Shown: positions 18,891-27,973 of the stretch, piece after piece
Numbering within the stretch: position 1 is the stretch's first letter
How the letters are laid out: every line of letters begins with the position of its first letter
Source of the DNA: Lachnospira sp.
GTDB lineage: Bacteria > Bacillota > Clostridia > Lachnospirales > Lachnospiraceae
NCBI GenBank assembly: GCA_017621205.1
Contig: JAGATQ010000017.1
Location: 84,669 to 148,668, forward strand
DNA: 64,000 nucleotides
Direction of reading: 5' to 3'
Made by a program: the position numbers and the translations under genes
The notes under the pieces: model-generated
Databases searched by the model: none
Told to the model about the DNA's origin: nothing
The model's input: only the letters and a program-made list of their open reading frames with translations

Positions 18891-19676
18891 TTAAATGACA
18901 TGTTTTGCTTTTAACTTATCCATAATGTAGCTAACTGCCTCGTCTGGAGAATCTGGAGCAACCTTCTCACCAGCTCCCTTACGAACCTTATCAGAAGCCT
19001 TTGCAATCTTAGTAGGAGAACCCTTTAAACCAAGATTGGCGTCATCTACATCCTTAAGGTCTGCTCTGCCCCATGTTGTAATCTCTGCATCATATGCATC
19101 AAAGATTCCGCCCGGAGTCATATAACGAGGCTCATTTAATTCAGCCAAAGCAGTAATTAAAACCGGCATCTTCGCTTTCACGACATGATATCTGTCCTCA
19201 TACTGACGCTGTACAACAACACTGTCACCTTCAATCTTAATATCCTGCGCATAAGAAATAACAGGAATATCAAGATGCTCAGAAATCTGAGGACCTACCT
19301 GTGCGGTATCACCATCAATTGCCTGACGGCCAGTAATGATAATATCATACTCCAAGTTACGAATAGCACCAGCTAAAGTAGTAGAAGTAGCCCAGGTATC
19401 TGCACCACCCAATACTCTGTCTGTTACCAGAATGCCCTTGTCAGCACCCATTGCCATAGCCTCACGAAGCACCTCTTCTGCCTTTGGAAGACCCATGGTT
19501 ACAACAGTTACTTCAGCATCATATTCATCCTTTAATCTCAGTGCAGCCTCTAAACCAGCCTTGTCATCCGGGTTCATAATAGTAAGCATTGCACCTCTGT
19601 CTAATGTACCGTCTGGGTTAAACTTAACGCCACCCTTAGTATCAGGTACCTGTTTTACACAAACAACAACCTTCAC
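18891..19676 (-). CDS. etfB: Electron transfer flavoprotein beta subunit
   Basis: Partner of EtfA; binds a second nucleotide cofactor and takes NADH electrons in bifurcating versions. The 261-residue product starts MKVVVCVKQVPDT, typical of the family, and contains MNPDDKAGLEAAL and TGRQAIDGDTAQVGP. The start codon is GTG at 19676 with AGGAGG eight bases upstream. It sits 16 bases after bcd and 14 before etfA. Confidence 0.94.
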   Translation of the reverse strand: MKVVVCVKQVPDTKGGVKFNPDGTLDRGAMLTIMNPDDKAGLEAALRLKDEYDAEVTVVTMGLPKAEEVLREAMAMGADKGILVTDRVLGGADTWATSTTLAGAIRNLEYDIIITGRQAIDGDTAQVGPQISEHLDIPVISYAQDIKIEGDSVVVQRQYEDRYHVVKAKMPVLITALAELNEPRYMTPGGIFDAYDAEITTWGRADLKDVDDANLGLKGSPTKIAKASDKVRKGAGEKVAPDSPDEAVSYIMDKLKAKHVI

Positions 19677-19692
19677 GATAAGTACCTCCTAT

Positions 19693-20844
19693 TTATTTTA
19701 ATAAATTACCTGAAATAACCATGCGCTGAACCTCTGAAGTTCCCTCGTAGATTTCAGTAATCTTAGCATCACGCATCATACGCTCTACATCATATTCCTT
19801 AATATAACCGTAACCACCATGTAACTGAACTGCCTTTGTCGTTACCTCCATTGCAACCTCTGCTGCATATAACTTCGCCATAGCAGCCTCTACAGAATAT
19901 ACCTTCTGGGTAGCCTTCGCCATCGCAGCACGGTATACTAGCATCTGAGCAGCTTTCACCTTCGTTGCCATATCAGCCAGCTGGAACTGTGTATTCTGGA
20001 ACTGTGCAATGGAACGTCCAAACTGCTTACGCTCTTTTACATATTCTATGGTTGTCTCCAAGGCACCCTCGGCAATACCCAATGCCTGAGCAGCAATACC
20101 GATACGTCCACCATCTAATGTGTGCATTGCAATACCAAAGCCCTTACCCTTCTGACCTAACAGAGCATCCTTAGGAATACGGCAATCCGTGAAAATTAAC
20201 TCGTAGGTTGAAGAAGCACAGATACCCATCTTATTCTCCTTCGTACCAAAGGTAAATCCTGGAGTACCCTTTTCTACGATAAATGCGGAAATCTCCTTCT
20301 GCATACGGCCACGCTTCTCAATCTTACCAGTAACAGCAATAACGATGTAAACATCTGCCTCTTTACCATTGGTGATAAAGCACTTAGAGCCATTTAATAC
20401 CCACTCATCGCCATCTAATACAGCCTTAGTCTGCTGACCCTGTGCATCTGTACCAGCACCCGGCTCTGTCAAACCAAACGCACCAAGCTTCTTACCGGAA
20501 GCCAAATCCGGAAGATACTTCTGCTTCTGCTCTTCTGTACCATAGGTCTGGATTGGGTCCATACACAAGGATGTATGAGCAGATACAATAACACCTGTTG
20601 TACCACAAACCTTAGATAACTCTTCCACACACATAGCATAGGTTAATGGGTCACAACCCTGTCCACCATACTCCTTTGGAATCGGAATACCTAAAAATCC
20701 AGCTTTTGCCATCTTCTCAACTGTCTCTCTTGGAAATCTATGCTCTTCATCGATTTCCTGAGCAAGAGGCTTTACTTCGTTCTCGGCAAATTCCTTAAAA
20801 AGGCTACGTGCCATCTCATGTTTCTTACTTAATGTAAAATCCAT
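19693..20844 (-). CDS. bcd: Butyryl-CoA dehydrogenase
   Basis: Acyl-CoA dehydrogenase that reduces crotonyl-CoA to butyryl-CoA with electrons from EtfAB. The 383-residue product has the family hallmarks: AFGLTEPGAGTDAQG (substrate/FAD loop), the QLHGGYGY motif, and the catalytic base Glu367 in IYEGTSEVQ. ATG 20844 follows GGAGG. Position between hbd and etfB makes butyryl-CoA the obvious substrate. Confidence 0.95.
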   Translation of the reverse strand: MDFTLSKKHEMARSLFKEFAENEVKPLAQEIDEEHRFPRETVEKMAKAGFLGIPIPKEYGGQGCDPLTYAMCVEELSKVCGTTGVIVSAHTSLCMDPIQTYGTEEQKQKYLPDLASGKKLGAFGLTEPGAGTDAQGQQTKAVLDGDEWVLNGSKCFITNGKEADVYIVIAVTGKIEKRGRMQKEISAFIVEKGTPGFTFGTKENKMGICASSTYELIFTDCRIPKDALLGQKGKGFGIAMHTLDGGRIGIAAQALGIAEGALETTIEYVKERKQFGRSIAQFQNTQFQLADMATKVKAAQMLVYRAAMAKATQKVYSVEAAMAKLYAAEVAMEVTTKAVQLHGGYGYIKEYDVERMMRDAKITEIYEGTSEVQRMVISGNLLK

Positions 20845-20930
20845 CTTTTAATTCCTCCATTAAATTAATAAATATATACTTGGTGGAAACAGGAGGAACG
20901 CTTATGCCCTCTCCTGTTCCAATAAGTTTC

Positions 20931-21770
20931 TTACTTGCTGTAATCGTAGAAACCGATACCGGTTTTACGTCCAAGCTTACCACCACGAACCATCTTTCTC
21001 AACAATGGATGAGCACGATACTTAGAATCGCCAGTCTCGTTATATAATACATCCATAATTGCAAGAACAATATCAAGACCAACCAAATCACCCAATGCTA
21101 ACGGTCCCATTGGATGGCTTGCACCAAGCTTCATCGCAGTATCGATACCTTCAACAGAAGCGATACCCTCTGCATAGATACCAATTGCCTCATTAATCAT
21201 AGGAATTAAGATACGGTTTACAACAAAACCGGGAGCCTCTTCAACCTGTACCGGCTCTTTGCCAATCTCAACAGAAATAGCCTTAATCTTATCTACTAAT
21301 TCAGCAGGGGTGTTGGCACCGGCAATCACTTCAACAAGCTTCATTCTGTCAGCCGGATTGAAGAAATGCATACCAATAATCGGACGGTCTAATCCTGCAC
21401 CAATCTCCGTAATAGATAAAGAAGAAGTATTGGTTGCAAACATACAATCCTTTGGTACAATCTCCATCAATTCCTTAAAGGTATCCTTCTTAATCTGCAT
21501 ATTCTCTGGAGCAACCTCAATTACTAAATCACAGTCTGTACAGATATCCTTTAATCCTGTTGTAACCTTGCCTAAAATCTCGTCTGCCTTCTCCTGTGTA
21601 ATCTTCTCCTTGCTTACCAAGAATTTCATGTTCTTTTCAATCTTGGCTTTACCTCCATCAGCAAATTCCTGCTTGATGTCACAGAGGCGAACCTCATAGC
21701 CATCTGTCATAGCAAATGCCTGAGCAATACCGGAACCCATGGTTCCTGCACCAATAATACCTACTATCAT
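20931..21770 (-). CDS. hbd: 3-hydroxybutyryl-CoA dehydrogenase
   Basis: Reduces acetoacetyl-CoA to 3-hydroxybutyryl-CoA with NAD(P)H. The 279-residue product starts with the Rossmann motif [29 protein letters not shown] carries the catalytic histidine, and [14 protein letters not shown] is typical. The start is set to ATG 21770, nine bases after AGGAGG; an ATG at 21779 touches the ribosome binding site and is unlikely. Confidence 0.95.
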   Translation of the reverse strand: MIVGIIGAGTMGSGIAQAFAMTDGYEVRLCDIKQEFADGGKAKIEKNMKFLVSKEKITQEKADEILGKVTTGLKDICTDCDLVIEVAPENMQIKKDTFKELMEIVPKDCMFATNTSSLSITEIGAGLDRPIIGMHFFNPADRMKLVEVIAGANTPAELVDKIKAISVEIGKEPVQVEEAPGFVVNRILIPMINEAIGIYAEGIASVEGIDTAMKLGASHPMGPLALGDLVGLDIVLAIMDVLYNETGDSKYRAHPLLRKMVRGGKLGRKTGIGFYDYSK

Positions 21771-21879
21771 GTGTCTCATCCTCCTAATATTTTTTACTTT
21801 ATATACATGTAACAGTATGTAAATTCTCTAAACCCCTGTTACAAACAAAGTCATATCATTACCATTGATAATCATCCTG

Positions 21880-22671
21880 CTACTTATTCTGGAAAGGAAC
21901 AACCTTTAACTTCTTTTCCTTATCCTTCTCTAAGAAATTACCCATACCAGCCTTCTGGTCTTCTGTCTCAAAGCAGTCACCGAATAATTTCTCTTCAATT
22001 ACAATAGCTTTATCCATATCTACCTGAAGTCCGTCATTGATTGCTTTCTTACAATTACGAACTGCAATCGGAGCCTGTGCAGCAATACCCGCTGCCATCT
22101 TCTTTGCTGCCGGAAGCAGCTCCTCCAATGGGTATACTGCATTAACCAGGCCGATACGATAAGCCTCATCCGCCTTAATATTGCGGGCAGTGTAAATCAT
22201 CTGCTTTGCCATACCGGGGCTTACCAGTCTTGCCAGTCTCTGCGTTCCACCAAAGCCCGGCGTGATACCTAAACCAACCTCTGGCTGTCCAAATACTGCA
22301 TTCTCGGAACAAATACGGATATCACAGCTCATGCTAATCTCACATCCACCACCAAGTGCAAATCCGTTAACAGCAGCAATCACAGGAATCGGGAATGTCT
22401 CCAGCTTACGGAACACATCATTGCCCTTCTTACCAAATGCCTCACCCTCAGCCTTCGTCAAGGTAGACATCTCCCCAATATCTGCACCGGCTACAAAGGA
22501 TTTCTCCCCTGCTCCGGTTAAAATTAACGCTCTCGTTGCATCTAAATCTACAGCATTAAGTGTCTCATTTAACTCGTCAAGCACCTGACTGTTTAATGCA
22601 TTCAATGCCTTAGGACGGTTAATCGTAATAACACCGACAAATCCATCCTGCTCATAAGTAATAAATTCCAT
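21880..22671 (-). CDS. crt: 3-hydroxybutyryl-CoA dehydratase (crotonase)
   Basis: Dehydrates 3-hydroxybutyryl-CoA to crotonyl-CoA. The 263-residue product has the crotonase oxyanion-hole and catalytic segments AGADIGEM, NGFALGGGCEISMSCD and FGQPEVGLGITPGFGGTQRL, which carry the two catalytic glutamates. ATG 22671 follows AAAGGAG; a longer frame from 22710 lacks a signal. It is separated from thl by a 147-bp hairpin element. Confidence 0.95.
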   Translation of the reverse strand: MEFITYEQDGFVGVITINRPKALNALNSQVLDELNETLNAVDLDATRALILTGAGEKSFVAGADIGEMSTLTKAEGEAFGKKGNDVFRKLETFPIPVIAAVNGFALGGGCEISMSCDIRICSENAVFGQPEVGLGITPGFGGTQRLARLVSPGMAKQMIYTARNIKADEAYRIGLVNAVYPLEELLPAAKKMAAGIAAQAPIAVRNCKKAINDGLQVDMDKAIVIEEKLFGDCFETEDQKAGMGNFLEKDKEKKLKVVPFQNK

Positions 22672-22705
22672 GGAATTATCTCCTTTCCATATTATAATTG
22701 CTTTA

Positions 22706-22852
22706 GGCAATTGTAAAACTATTAATTGCTGATACGATAGTCATGATATTATATAAATTCGTTTCGTTGTCCTCCCTACGGTCGGTACAAAGGCACTCAT
22801 TTATATAATATCACGACTATCTTGTCTAACAACTACGAGTTTTGCAATTACC
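22706..22852. repeat. Intergenic hairpin element, family 1 (copy B), between thl and crt
   Basis: Outer arms GGCAATTGTAAAACT (22706-22720) and 22838-22852 match with two differences. Inner 23-base arms at 22736-22758 and 22799-22821 match with one G-T wobble. The core has TTCGTTGTC, 13 bases and GTACAAAGGCA, as in copies A and C. It lies inside the butyrate operon, so in the transcript it would be a long stem that could uncouple thl from the downstream genes. Confidence 0.75.
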
Positions 22853-22943
22853 TGCATAATCCGTACACATTATAGCTTCCAGACAACAGAAAGCATCCGT
22901 GCAGAATAGGAATACTCTGCACAGATGTTATCATTACACGTTA

Positions 22944-24125
22944 TTAATCACGCTCCACAATGGTAGCACAACCCATACCGCCACCGATACAAAGAGTAGC
23001 AAGACCCTTCTTGGCATCCTTCTTCTCCATCTCATGAAGCAAGGTAACTAAAATACGGCATCCGGAAGCTCCTACCGGATGTCCAAGAGCAATCGCACCA
23101 CCGTTCGGATTCAACTGCTTGTCTACATCAATACCTAATTCTCTTCCAACTGCAACAGACTGTGCTGCAAATGCTTCATTTGCCTCGATAATATCAAAGT
23201 CCTCAATCTTCATGCCAGCCTTAGCCATTACCTTCTTCGTTGCAGGAACAGGACCAATACCCATAATCTCAGGACGGCAGCCTGCCAACGCACCAGCAAC
23301 AAAGGTTGCCATCGGCTTCACACCTAACTCCTTCGCCTTCTCCTCGCTCATAACAACGATTGCAGCAGCACCATCATTGATACCGGAAGCATTACCTGCA
23401 GTAACAAATCCATTCGGATTAATTGGACGCAGCTTAGCCAGACCTTCCATAGTAGTTCCCGGTCTTGGTCCCTCATCCTTTGTTACAACAACAGTTTCTT
23501 TTCTCTTCTTTACTTCTACAGGAACAATCTCATCATCAAATGCACCGGATTCCTGGGCAGCGGAAGCCTTCTGCTGGCTCTTTACTGCAAACTCATCCAA
23601 TTCCTCACGGGTCAGTCCCCACTCCTCACAGATATTATCTGCTGTCTTAATCATGTGGTAATCGTTGAATGCATCCCATAATGCATCATTCACCATGGTA
23701 TCAACCAGTGTATTGTTATTCATTCTGTAACCGAAACGTGCCTGCTTTAATGCATAAGGAGCCATGGACATGTTCTCCATACCACCAGCTACTACAATAT
23801 CAGCATCCCCTGCCTGAATCATCTGTGCTGCCATATTCACACAGTTCAGACCGGAACCACAAACAACGTTCACTGTTACTGCAGGAACCTCATTAGGAAT
23901 TCCAGCATTAATTGAAGACTGACGAGCCACATTCTGACCTAAACCAGCCTGAATAACACAACCCATGTACACATGGTCAACCTTGTCAGCAGGTACCCCT
24001 GCACGTTTTAATGCTTCCTTGATTACGATAGAGCCTAATACCGGAGCCGGAGTTGTGCTCAATGCTCCTCCCATAGTTCCGATGGCTGTACGACATGCGC
24101 CAGCTAAAACAACTTTCTTTGACAT
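22944..24125 (-). CDS. thl: Acetyl-CoA acetyltransferase (thiolase)
   Basis: Condenses two acetyl-CoA to acetoacetyl-CoA, the first step towards butyrate. The 393-residue product has nucleophile Cys89 in [12 protein letters not shown], the NEAFAAQ motif and [11 protein letters not shown] with the C-terminal active-site His and Cys. ATG 24125 follows GGAGG; the longer frame to 24182 has no signal. First gene of the operon, with a promoter and a Rex-like box upstream. Confidence 0.95.
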   Translation of the reverse strand: MSKKVVLAGACRTAIGTMGGALSTTPAPVLGSIVIKEALKRAGVPADKVDHVYMGCVIQAGLGQNVARQSSINAGIPNEVPAVTVNVVCGSGLNCVNMAAQMIQAGDADIVVAGGMENMSMAPYALKQARFGYRMNNNTLVDTMVNDALWDAFNDYHMIKTADNICEEWGLTREELDEFAVKSQQKASAAQESGAFDDEIVPVEVKKRKETVVVTKDEGPRPGTTMEGLAKLRPINPNGFVTAGNASGINDGAAAIVVMSEEKAKELGVKPMATFVAGALAGCRPEIMGIGPVPATKKVMAKAGMKIEDFDIIEANEAFAAQSVAVGRELGIDVDKQLNPNGGAIALGHPVGASGCRILVTLLHEMEKKDAKKGLATLCIGGGMGCATIVERD

Positions 24126-24212
24126 AATATGTTCCTCCATTTGATAAGTAATATTTGTTATGTTTTGGCTAAAATGCACCAAAACAGAGCATTTTCAGCC
24201 TATTATGTATCT

Positions 24213-24241
24213 AGTTTATCATATTGTAAAATTGATTGCAA
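24213..24241 (-). promoter_or_regulatory. Candidate promoter of the butyrate operon
   Basis: On the minus strand TTGCAA (24241-24236) and TAAACT (24218-24213) have a 17-base spacer. It gives a leader of roughly 80 bases before thl. Confidence 0.55.
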
Positions 24242-24249
24242 CCAAAATT

Positions 24250-24267
24250 TTGATAAATTTTTAACAA
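24250..24267. promoter_or_regulatory. Candidate Rex operator upstream of thl
   Basis: TTGATAA-ATTT-TTAACAA matches the known clostridial Rex consensus TTGTTAA-N4-TTAACAA at all but one defined position. It ends nine bases upstream of the predicted -35 box. Rex senses the NADH/NAD+ ratio and controls butyrate genes in other clostridia; here the link is inferred. Confidence 0.6.
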
Positions 24268-24323
24268 AGCAGAAAATATGTTTATATTTTGGAATAGACT
24301 TAGGTGACGATGACTTAAGTGAC

Positions 24324-24419
24324 GATAGATAGGAAATAGGGGTAGTATTGGCTGCTTCGTTGTCCGAGCATAGCTCGGTACAAAGGCACAGCCAATACTA
24401 CCCCTATTTCCTATCTATC
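24324..24419. repeat. Intergenic hairpin element, family 1 (copy C)
   Basis: Perfect 31-base arms at 24324-24354 and 24389-24419. The core is TTCGTTGTC, CGAGC-ATA-GCTCG and GTACAAAGGCA. The arm sequence is unlike copies A and B except for the terminal GATAG. It lies between pnp and the thl promoter. Confidence 0.75.
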
Positions 24420-24466
24420 TGGTTACTGGAAGTTTTCATTACTGCTGCAAATATATTTTAAAAAGG

Positions 24467-24714
24467 TCAAGCTTCGCACATAATAACTAGAGGTTAAGCT
24501 AGTAATTATAATATTCATAAGAAAAACTATCTGAACACGCCGGTCCTTGATTTTGCGTAGCAAAATCTTAGTACCGTTGCGTGTGAGGCAACACGGTGTG
24601 GGCTTTCTCACTAGGCTCGTGTGCATTCACCAAGTGTTCAATGCCACCGAAAGCGGGTTTTTCGTTGAATATTATAATTAATAGCATAATACAACCTTCA
24701 TGTGCGAAGCTTGA
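24467..24714. repeat. Large folded element, TCAAGCTTCGCAC family (copy F)
   Basis: End arms TCAAGCTTCGCACAT (24467-24481) and 24700-24714 are exact inverses. A second pair, AATTATAATATTCA, is at 24504-24517 and 24666-24679. The interior holds smaller hairpins such as GATTTTGC-GTA-GCAAAATC near 24549 and GAACAC/GTGTTC. It starts 39 bases past the pnp stop. No coding frame is convincing. With copy C it accounts for most of the 627-base gap between thl and pnp. Confidence 0.65.
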
Positions 24715-24752
24715 GTTAAAAACATATATCAAAAGAATGGAGACAGAAAGCT

Positions 24753-26843
24753 TTATTCCTGTGGTACATCCTTAAGGCTTAAGTTAATTCTGCCCATCTT
24801 ATCGACTTCCAGAACCTTAACCTTAACAACGTCTCCAATGTTCACGACATCCTCTACCTTCTCCACACGTTGTGGTGCCAGCTTGGATATGTGAATCATA
24901 CCGTCCTTGTTTGGTGCCAGCTCTACGAAGGCGCCAAAGTTCATAATCCGCACAACAGTACCTTCATATATCTGCCCTACTTCAATCGGGTCTACGATGG
25001 AACGGATAATCTTCATCGCCTTATCCATGCCCTCCTGCTCGACACCACAGATAAATACCATACCGTCATCATTGATGTCAATCTTAACACCGGTTTCCTC
25101 GATAATCTTGTTGATTGTCTTACCACGCTGTCCGATAATCTCGCTAATCTTCTCTGGATCAACCTTTGTCTGGATAATCTTAGGTGCCAGCTCGCCCACA
25201 GTCTCACGCGGCTCGCTGATTGCCTGGGACATACAGGTATCCATAATGAAGTTTCTTGCCTCATGCGCACGGCGGATTGCTTCCTCTACAATCGGACGGG
25301 TTAAACCGTGAATCTTAATATCCATCTGAATCGCACTGATACCCTCGTGCGTACCAGTTACCTTAAAATCCATATCTCCAAAGAAATCCTCTAAGCCCTG
25401 AATATCCGTTAAGACAAGATAGTCATCATCGGTATCCCCAGTTACCAGACCACAGGAAATACCTGCAACCATATCCTTAAGCGGTACACCTGCTGCCATC
25501 AATGACATACAAGAGGAACAGGTAGATGCCATAGAGGTAGAACCGTTTGACTCAAAGGTCTCTGATACGGAACGAATCGCATAAGGAAATTCCTCTTCGC
25601 TTGGAAGGACCGGAATCAATGCACGCTCTGCCAAAGCACCATGTCCAATCTCACGGCGTCCCGGTCCCCTGGACGGCTTCGTCTCACCAACTGAATAGGA
25701 TGGGAAGTTGTAATGATGCATATAACGCTTGCTTGTAATATTCTCATCAAGACCATCCACCTTCTGAATCTCAGAAAGAGGAGCCAGCGTAACCACATTA
25801 CATATCTGTGTCTGCCCACGGGTAAACATCGCAGAACCATGCACCCTCGGAATCAAATCTATCTCTGCAGCAAGTGGACGAATCTGGTCAATCGCACGGC
25901 CATCCGGACGCTTCTTATCCTTTAAAATCATCTTGCGGACCGTCTTCTTCTGATACTGGTAAACTGCCTCGGAAAGCACCGCAAGCCACTCCTCGTTATC
26001 AGCAAATGTCTCCTCAAATTTAGCAGTAACCTCACGGATATTATCCTCTCTCACCTGCTTTTCATCAGTAAACACTGCTTCTTCCATCTGCTCCGGAGTT
26101 ACAATCTCACGCATTGCAGCAAACATCTCCTCTGGAATAGCACAGCTTTCATAGGTATGCTTCGGCTTACCAACCTCTGCAACAATGCTGTCAATAAACT
26201 CAATAATCGTCTGATTGACATCATGACACTTATAAATGGCTTCAATCATCTTATCATCTGAAATCAGATTGGCACCCGCCTCAATCATAATTACCTTTTC
26301 TCTGGTGGAAGCAACTGTCAGCATTAAATCCCCATTGTCCCACTGCTCTTGTGACGGATTCACTACAAACTCGCCATCTACCATTCCCATCTGTGTCATC
26401 GCACAGGGACCATCAAATGGAATATCAGAAATGCAGGTTGCAATTGCTGAACCAAGCATACCGACCAACTCCGGACGGCAGTTCGGGTCTACGCTCATAA
26501 CCATATTATTCAAAGTAACATCATTACGGTAATCCTTCGGAAACAATGGTCTCATCGGACGGTCAATCACACGGGCTGTCAGCACGGAATTCTCACTCGC
26601 CTTACCCTCCCGTTTATTGAAGCCTCCTGGAATCTTACCTACCGCATACATCTTCTCCTCAAATTCCACACTTAAAGGGAAGAAATCAATTCCATCTCTT
26701 GGCTTGTCCGATGCAGTTGCAGTAGAAAGCACCGTCGTATCACCATAATGCATAAACGCACAACCATTCGCCTGCTTACCAACACGCCCAACGTCTACTG
26801 TCAACGTTCTACCAGCAAGTTCCATACTAAAACTCTTATACAT
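24753..26843 (-). CDS. pnp: Polynucleotide phosphorylase
   Basis: Phosphorolytic 3'-5' exoribonuclease of RNA decay. The 696-residue product has two RNase PH domains joined by a helical domain, then a KH domain (SEIIGQRGKTINKI, GQRG loop, about 560-620) and an S1 domain (GTVVRIMNFGAFVEL, about 625-692). Catalytic-site sequence includes SAIQMDIKIHG. ATG 26843 follows AAAAGGAG. A 200-base leader contains an inverted AAGAGA/TCTCTT pair near 26930-26965; pnp is often self-controlled through its leader. Confidence 0.96.
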   Translation of the reverse strand: MYKSFSMELAGRTLTVDVGRVGKQANGCAFMHYGDTTVLSTATASDKPRDGIDFFPLSVEFEEKMYAVGKIPGGFNKREGKASENSVLTARVIDRPMRPLFPKDYRNDVTLNNMVMSVDPNCRPELVGMLGSAIATCISDIPFDGPCAMTQMGMVDGEFVVNPSQEQWDNGDLMLTVASTREKVIMIEAGANLISDDKMIEAIYKCHDVNQTIIEFIDSIVAEVGKPKHTYESCAIPEEMFAAMREIVTPEQMEEAVFTDEKQVREDNIREVTAKFEETFADNEEWLAVLSEAVYQYQKKTVRKMILKDKKRPDGRAIDQIRPLAAEIDLIPRVHGSAMFTRGQTQICNVVTLAPLSEIQKVDGLDENITSKRYMHHYNFPSYSVGETKPSRGPGRREIGHGALAERALIPVLPSEEEFPYAIRSVSETFESNGSTSMASTCSSCMSLMAAGVPLKDMVAGISCGLVTGDTDDDYLVLTDIQGLEDFFGDMDFKVTGTHEGISAIQMDIKIHGLTRPIVEEAIRRAHEARNFIMDTCMSQAISEPRETVGELAPKIIQTKVDPEKISEIIGQRGKTINKIIEETGVKIDINDDGMVFICGVEQEGMDKAMKIIRSIVDPIEVGQIYEGTVVRIMNFGAFVELAPNKDGMIHISKLAPQRVEKVEDVVNIGDVVKVKVLEVDKMGRINLSLKDVPQE

Positions 26844-27013
26844 AGCATTCTCCTTTTCCGGGCATCGCCCATTATATTATCGTCTTGCTCATCCACTGAG
26901 CCCTGTGTAGTCATTCGCCCCGAAACAACTTATCAAAAGAGAACCTTTAGCCACCATGATTGCTCTCTTCTCATAAGAAGTCTCGGATTCACATTATCTG
27001 TATATAAACAAAC

Positions 27014-27062
27014 AAAAAAATGCCTACACATTTGCTATTATAACACTAATACGCAGGCATTT
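27014..27062 (-). terminator. Intrinsic terminator after aroD
   Basis: On the minus strand AAATGCCTGC (27062-27053) pairs with GTAGGCATTT (27027-27018) and runs into a series of T. It ends aroD and isolates pnp. Confidence 0.8.
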
Positions 27063-27122
27063 CCACAAAAAAATTTATTTTTCAAAATTATTTCATTGTC
27101 TGCTTCAAAATAGATAAACAGA

Positions 27123-27875
27123 CTATGGTACAAGTTCCAGAATCTCACGCAGCTTCTCTATCTGTACCTGACCGGGAGCGGATTGCTTTGCAACACTGGC
27201 AAAGGTCAGTACATTGCCAAACATGCCGCCACACATCCGGCTTATAATTCCCAATTTCCCCATTGCCATGGTAATTACGGGAGCCATATCCTGCTGTTGT
27301 GCCATATCGAGTGTCACCCGCAAAAGAGCAAGGACATCCTCTGGTTTTTGGGGCATTACCGCCAGCTTCGCTACATCTACATCCATTTCCTGCATCCTGC
27401 AAAGCAGAGCTTTCATCTGTTCGTAGGACGGAGTGTTGGAAAAATGATGATTGGAGCCTATGACCCTGACTCCATTGTTCTGAAGCTGTGTAATGAAAGC
27501 AGGAGCATTCTCCTCCTGCATAAACACTTCTACATCAATGGCATCCACCAAATGGCTCTCGGCTATACACAAAAGCAACTCTTTATATTCATTCCACGAA
27601 ATAGAACGCTCGCCGCCTTCCGCCTTGCTGCGGAAGGTAAATAATAATGGTCTCTCCCCCATCTGCTCCCGAAGCTGTCTAAGTGTTGCACAAAGCTTCG
27701 CCTTTTCCATAACCGCCTCATACCAATCTGCACGAAACTCAATCATATCCGGTTCATGCTTGCGTATCAAAGCAAGTTGTTCTATTAGTTCCGTACACGT
27801 TTTTCCAAGCAGTGGCACACATATTTTTATCTGTCCATCCCCCAACATCAGATTTCTGATTTGTACCTGTTTCAA
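27123..27875 (-). CDS. aroD: Type I 3-dehydroquinate dehydratase
   Basis: Third step of the shikimate pathway: dehydroquinate to dehydroshikimate through a Schiff base. The 250-residue length is typical. Catalytic His143/144 (GSNHHFSNTPS) and Schiff-base Lys170 (DVAKLAVMPQ) fall at the same numbers as in E. coli AroD, and MIEFRADWYE is the N-terminal substrate motif. The start appears to be TTG at 27875 after a GGTGG-type signal. It stands alone between a patatin gene and pnp. Confidence 0.93.
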   Translation of the reverse strand: MKQVQIRNLMLGDGQIKICVPLLGKTCTELIEQLALIRKHEPDMIEFRADWYEAVMEKAKLCATLRQLREQMGERPLLFTFRSKAEGGERSISWNEYKELLLCIAESHLVDAIDVEVFMQEENAPAFITQLQNNGVRVIGSNHHFSNTPSYEQMKALLCRMQEMDVDVAKLAVMPQKPEDVLALLRVTLDMAQQQDMAPVITMAMGKLGIISRMCGGMFGNVLTFASVAKQSAPGQVQIEKLREILELVP

Positions 27876-27973
27876 CCTTACTCACCACCAAACATTGTTT
27901 ATCATCACTTTATTTCACATCTGTTGCCATACAACTTCTATATCGACCGATATTGGGCAAGATATATTTCCCT

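Noticed and set aside
24467..24714. tRNA or known ribozyme in the folded pnp-thl interval
   Set aside because: No TTCRANNY T-loop, no CCA end and no conserved ribozyme core could be found by eye.
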